From positions 29,294,948-29,358,947 of the forward strand of contig OX388314.1 of NCBI GenBank assembly GCA_947579605.1: a DNA stretch of 64,000 nucleotides, given 5' to 3'. A program made the position numbers and the translations under genes. Below the pieces are notes generated by a model. It was not told where the DNA came from and ran no database searches. It saw nothing but the letters and a program-made list of their open reading frames with translations. The DNA comes from Athripsodes cinereus (taxonomy: Eukaryota; Arthropoda; Insecta; Trichoptera; Leptoceridae). Of this stretch, positions 59,935 to 64,000 are shown one piece after another. How positions within the stretch are numbered: the stretch's first letter is position 1; every line of letters begins with the position of its first letter.

Positions 59935-60866
59935 AAACGAGTCAGGGTTCTAGGTTTTGTATGGAATTCTGTGACCGTGACAAGAGTGTTGTCACAAACT
60001 GCATAGAATCACTTTTCATACAATATGTACATTCAATATTAAAGGAAACTTATGCTCCCAAATGAACATATTTAAAGATGAAAAAGAGATGAATTTACTT
60101 GTTCATATATTTCTCCTACTTATTTATTTATTGAAAATAAATTTGTATCATTATGTGCAAGTGATTCATCTCCCTGTTTTGAAATATTCCTTTCTTAGTT
60201 TTATTTATTTATTTATTTTATTCTTCATTGTACATTGTTCAAAATATTTCAAATCATTACAAAGCATCATTAAAATATCAGTTATACAATTCAATTATTT
60301 AACAGAGGGCAATTTTATCACAAGAATGCGAATCTGCTTGCTCATAAAAACAATGCAACGATATAAATGAATGTTATGCGTATCTAAAGTTAATTTATGA
60401 ATAATTTTAAATATGTTTATTTTTGTAATAAAATATATATAATGTATTTCAAACATCTATATTTAATTATATGTTCATGAAAAAATATCATTGTCACTCT
60501 AATGTACATGTTTCCAGGAAGAGATCCAGGCAATAAGCACGCGCCTATTGTTAGCATGCTTTCTTGTTACATTGATAAAGTTTTTCATTGTAATAATCGT
60601 TTTATTATTTCTCCAGAAACGTTAATTTTCTCGTATGAACAAACAAGGTTTTTATTTTGTTTTGCACTTGTCAAAGTTTTTAGTCTCTAAATATGATTAT
60701 GTAAAAGCTCAATAAGACGTAAAAAGGCTTTTCTGATTTAATAAAGCTCTAGTTTCTTAGTTAGGTAATATTTCCCTTTTGCCCTTATGTTAGGTTTTGC
60801 CCTTATGTTAGGTAATATTTCCCCCTTTTGTTTTTCTCCATTTATATTATTTTGTTTTCCTCTTTT
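59935..60866. other. AT-rich DNA without recognised genes
   Basis: The frame 60062-60370 is rich in I, L, F and Y from AT-rich codons and shows no family motif. A short direct repeat (TTGCCCTTATGTTAGGT) occurs twice at 60778-60811. Confidence 0.35.
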
Positions 60867-61125
60867 CACTGAGAAAAATACTAACGAAATTTCACAACGA
60901 ATCATTGGTACGTACTATCAGATTAGGACCAGAGATAGTACAAACGATTCATTAGTACGAATCTATAATATTAACTCTTCGCAAACAAGTTGTTGGTAAA
61001 TTTACCAATGATTTGTTTGCGAAGAGTTAATATTTTAGATTTATACCAATGAATCGTTTGTACGATCTCTGGTCCTAATCTGATAGTACCGTACCAATGA
61101 TTCGTTTTGAGTATTTCCCTCAGTG
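60867..61125. mobile_element. Foldback element made of two ~125-base arms
   Basis: The left arm starts CACTGAGAAAAATACT and the right arm, reversed, CACTGAGGGAAATACT. The arms stay alignable through CGAATCATTGGTACG, CTATCAGATTAGGACCAGAG, CGATTCATT and ATATTAACTCTTCGCAAACA to the palindromic centre GGTAAATTTACC at about 60996-61007. Each arm holds three variants of the ATTCATTGGTA motif. It has no loop and no coding capacity. Confidence 0.78.
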
Positions 61126-61183
61126 TTCTTCTGATATTTTTTACTAACATAAATAAATATATGTATTTCATAATAATATAATA

Positions 61184-61240
61184 CTCCACTTGTGGGATAT
61201 GCCGTGATGGAATAATAGTATTAGAAGTAGTAATACTGGC
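61184..61240 (+). mobile_element. SINE-A 3' tail fragment
   Basis: Only CTCCACTTGTGGGATATGCC, GTGATGG and an AATAATAGTA tail remain. Confidence 0.65.
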
Positions 61241-61244
61241 AAAA

Positions 61245-62395
61245 TGTAAATTATATTATGTAATTCAAATTACGAATGATATTGGCATTTATTTTTGTAG
61301 CTTATTTTTTATCTTTATCAAACCAATTCTTCGGTCTATTAGATACATTGAGAGGAAAAAAATTTGATACTAACCTGAAATATAATAATAATATGAATAC
61401 TTTTAATGGACGTTTACCTGGATGAAGAAGAAATTCCAAAAATTACGAAGGGGATGATTGCCGAAATTTTAAAAACTTTGAACTTTTCACGATTTGGAAA
61501 TCGATTCATCCGATATAATTATGCTTAATTAATTATGTGTACGGAAAAATAAGTTTTGCAACCTGTCTGTACAATTAAAAGTAAAAACATGAAGCCGAAG
61601 GCTCAATTAAGGGGACATATTGGAGATGAAACTAACCTAAAAATTCACAAATTATTGAGACCTAAATTTCGACTTGCGATGTTTTTTTAACTACACATTT
61701 TATTTTGCTTTCAATAGATATAGAGTTTTACAAAATAAATAGGAACCGAGGAAATACTCCAAGTGAAGCTATTTTTAACTTAAGCGGGACTCATGCATTC
61801 AATATTGGCTATTTTGAATAATTTGGGAATCTCTCTCTATATATCGCAGTATGACATTTCTTTAAATTTATAATCTCTGTTCCATTTTCCGATTCATCGC
61901 AAAAAAAAATTGTCCAATTTAATCAGCCGTATACCAACACTCTGTAAATCTTGTCTTGATTTGTGTCGCCATAAAATGTGTCCGGGAGTATGTGGAAAGA
62001 ACAATGATATTATTATTATTGTGTACCCACATTATATTTTATATATTATCTTCTGTAACAATCAAACAAGAAAACAATCAATCTCTCCACCTTACCTCGG
62101 GTCAACGAACCAATTACTCGTATTTTTAGTAAATATCTATACAATAAACCTTTGTATAAAATACGACAGTAAATAATATGATATATATTTTAATATTAGG
62201 TTCATATACCTATACTATTCTCGGAATATATATCTTTACACTTTTCTTGCACCCTTTCTGTTCCTTCCACTAATCACTTACATACTATATCTTTCTATGT
62301 TCGTCTATTATCTTCAGAAAGCCTATAATGCTACCACCAGAACCATTATTTACAGAGAGAACAAGCATTGCCACATCACACCACTAGGTACTTAA
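61245..62395. other. AT-rich DNA without recognised genes
   Basis: The frame 61910-62176 has no homology that I recognise and no flanking splice or promoter signals worth reporting. Confidence 0.35.
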
Positions 62396-62399
62396 AGAT

Positions 62400-62685
62400 A
62401 TACATTGACCCAGTCCCAGAGATAGTGGAGTTCAGACTGTTCATGGTCCACAAGGCTTTAAGTCAGCACCTCTATGCCTCATTGCACTCTGTTGCGTCGA
62501 CGAATCGTTGAGGAGTCCACTGTGCTCAGCTTCCACCGCTGTCAACAAACTTGTAGTACACAACAGGGCAGACACTTCCGATTTCGCAGAGAGGAGCTTC
62601 AACGTCATAGGGCAACTGCCTTTAACCGACCAGTGAATCTAAGACAGAACCAGCCTACTGCCACATTCAGGAGCAAGTTATAAAA
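62400..62685 (+). pseudogene. Coding-like relic of unknown family
   Basis: The block is richer in G+C than its surroundings. It is open from 62474 to a TAA after KL, reading MPHCTLLRRRIVEESTVL and FRREELQRHRATAFNRP, with an Arg/Gln/Thr-rich composition. Upstream the same frame has stops. It may be the decayed end of a mobile element's gene or an old host exon; I cannot assign it. Confidence 0.3.
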
Positions 62686-62687
62686 CA

Positions 62688-62772
62688 TTACTTTTCAGGA
62701 ACACCTTCCTTTTACAGCACACTCGAACATATACTGAAAAGAAAGGAAAAACTTTTCATTGCCACGGAACTA
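62688..62772 (-). mobile_element. SINE-A head fragment, decayed
   Basis: It shares AGGAACACCTTCCTTTTACA and GCACACTCGAACATATACTG with the region around the SINE-A box B. No tail is present. Confidence 0.5.
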
Positions 62773-62774
62773 TT

Positions 62775-63972
62775 GTGTACCTACTTAAATATTCTTGCAT
62801 CATACATAACCTAGTACAGAAAAGTGCATTTCCCTAAAAGTTGCAAGTATTCATATATCACTGTGTTGTTATGATATCTTTCAACTAATTCAGTATTGCA
62901 CGCAAACTGGACTTCTCTAAATTTCTCAGTAAATGCCTACCTATATTTTGTAATGTCAAATGTATACCAAGAAGTTTTGTCAATCGTGTAATGTAATGAT
63001 TATTTTTGTAATCGTTGGAATTAGTTTTTCCTCGGTGCATCGACCGTTTTAATTACATTTTCGATTGAAACATCTCACGATCTCATACGAACCAATGTAT
63101 ATATTTGTATAGAATTTCATATATTGTATAAGTATGTGTTGCGACGAGATTTTGTTCTCATAATAAACATGATCCTTTGTATCTGTGTAGGTTACCTACT
63201 TTATAGACATGCTGCAATCACTTGAAGGACGGGAAGAGAGAGAAAGAGAACTAGGTGTTAAAATGCTTACGAATTGGCTGTGGATAGTTCAACTATGCTT
63301 TACTCTAGAAACTTTAACAAATGTTAACCATGTCTATCATATTAGTTCTTTCATGATGGGTGACTGGATTCATTGCGGTGAAACTTTTCGTCCAACCAAC
63401 CGTCTCCATCACAATTAAAACTCAGTTCTGAATAGGATTCAGCGTACGGGGAATGAGTATGCTCACGTGGTGGACTTGTATAATGTGGGTTTATCCAGGT
63501 ATAAATATAGTTTGAAATGAGCTATAAGTGTGTCTCGACAGTCTGATTATTTTTTTTTGCTGTTTGTATTTATATGACATAGGTCTTCCTGCTGTGTGTT
63601 TTTAATTATTAATTTAATCAGAATAAGTACATATTGTCATTGATGATAGGTCAAGAAGTGATTATTAAATGCTGTAAATGATTGAATAATTAAATAAATA
63701 TAAATTATAGTCTACATTTTTACCATTCAATGTATTTATATTAAACAATGTATTACACAGTAGCGTGTTGTATTGTCTTATGATATATATTATGTAGGCA
63801 TAAATACAAAAAGTTAGTAATAATAAGATATAAGATGCGTACAAAAGCAATAAATCCAAGGCAACGTGTCGATTACATGAGAGATAATATACTACACACA
63901 TATATTTATTATCTTACTATCTTGTATGTTCTAATACACATTGCCGTGAATTTCATTTTGTTTTTATTTCAG
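62775..63972. other. AT-rich DNA without recognised genes
   Basis: The frame 63209-63418 (start MLQSLEGREERERELG) follows TTTATAG at 63205 and could be an exon, but nothing supports it beyond that. It would be intronic if the acceptor at 63972 is real. Confidence 0.3.
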
Positions 63973-64000
63973 ACACTGGGTGATTCGGAAGTGCTTACCT
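63973..64000 (+). CDS. Possible exon start at the window edge
   Basis: TTTTGTTTTTATTTCAG at 63956-63972 is a strong splice acceptor with a long T tract. The following 28 bases (ACACTGGGTGATTCGGAAGT to the end) are richer in G+C and open in two frames (TLGDSEVLT or HWVIRKCLP). The piece is too short to identify a product. Confidence 0.35.

Noticed and set aside
60062..60370. 102-residue hydrophobic plus-strand frame
   Set aside because: The composition follows from AT-rich codons. There is no promoter, splice or family signal.
63209..63418. 69-residue frame that might start a secreted protein
   Set aside because: The start follows a weak acceptor-like TTTATAG, but no downstream exon or recognisable domain supports it.

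Overview
This looks like nuclear DNA of an insect, most probably a moth or butterfly (Lepidoptera). It is very AT-rich, genes are sparse and split by introns, no bacterial-type operons are present, and the spaces between genes are packed with short retroposons, RTE-like and other non-LTR fragments, Helitron and TIR elements of a kind common in lepidopteran genomes. The assignment is inference; no sequence search was possible.

Genes. (1) Positions 288-3579, minus strand: six exons of THOC1/Hpr1, a core subunit of the THO/TREX mRNA export complex; the gene runs off the left edge and lacks its C-terminal part. (2) Positions 7664-10846, plus strand: a three-exon gene for a 127-residue protein resembling the MCRIP (FAM195) family; its first intron appears to use a GC donor. 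(3) Positions 16869-18133, minus strand: the coding exon of an SBK-family serine/threonine kinase, the group called meng-po in Drosophila. A well-formed minus-strand promoter (CRE, GC box, TATA, initiator) and an untranslated exon with a good splice donor lie at 40.2-40.6 kb; they may be the distant first exon of this kinase. (4) Positions 6181-6480, plus strand: two short exons of a basic, unrecognised protein, enclosed in what looks like a 1.3 kb TIR element. (5) A possible splice acceptor and exon start in the last 28 bases.

Mobile DNA. The commonest repeat is a ~235-250 bp tRNA-like SINE (here SINE-A) with more than a dozen full, partial or decayed copies on both strands. Its 3' end resembles the 3' end of a non-LTR family with four fragments here, suggesting a SINE/LINE partnership. 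A second, tRNA-like SINE (SINE-B) has at least three fragments. RTE-like 3' ends with (GAT)n tails occur several times; two are near-identical and have clear target-site duplications. Also present are a short Helitron, a hAT-like non-autonomous element with 8 bp duplications, a family of TIR elements (MITE-C) and other palindromic elements.

The most unusual signal is a set of insertions that each consist of a leader followed by a long inverted repeat reaching the 3' end, flanked by 12-15 bp target-site duplications. Two copies (33.7 kb and 50.5 kb) belong to one family with independent duplications; two more insertions (52.6 and 57.4 kb) have the same layout with different sequences. No CRISPR array, rRNA or intact tRNA gene was found.
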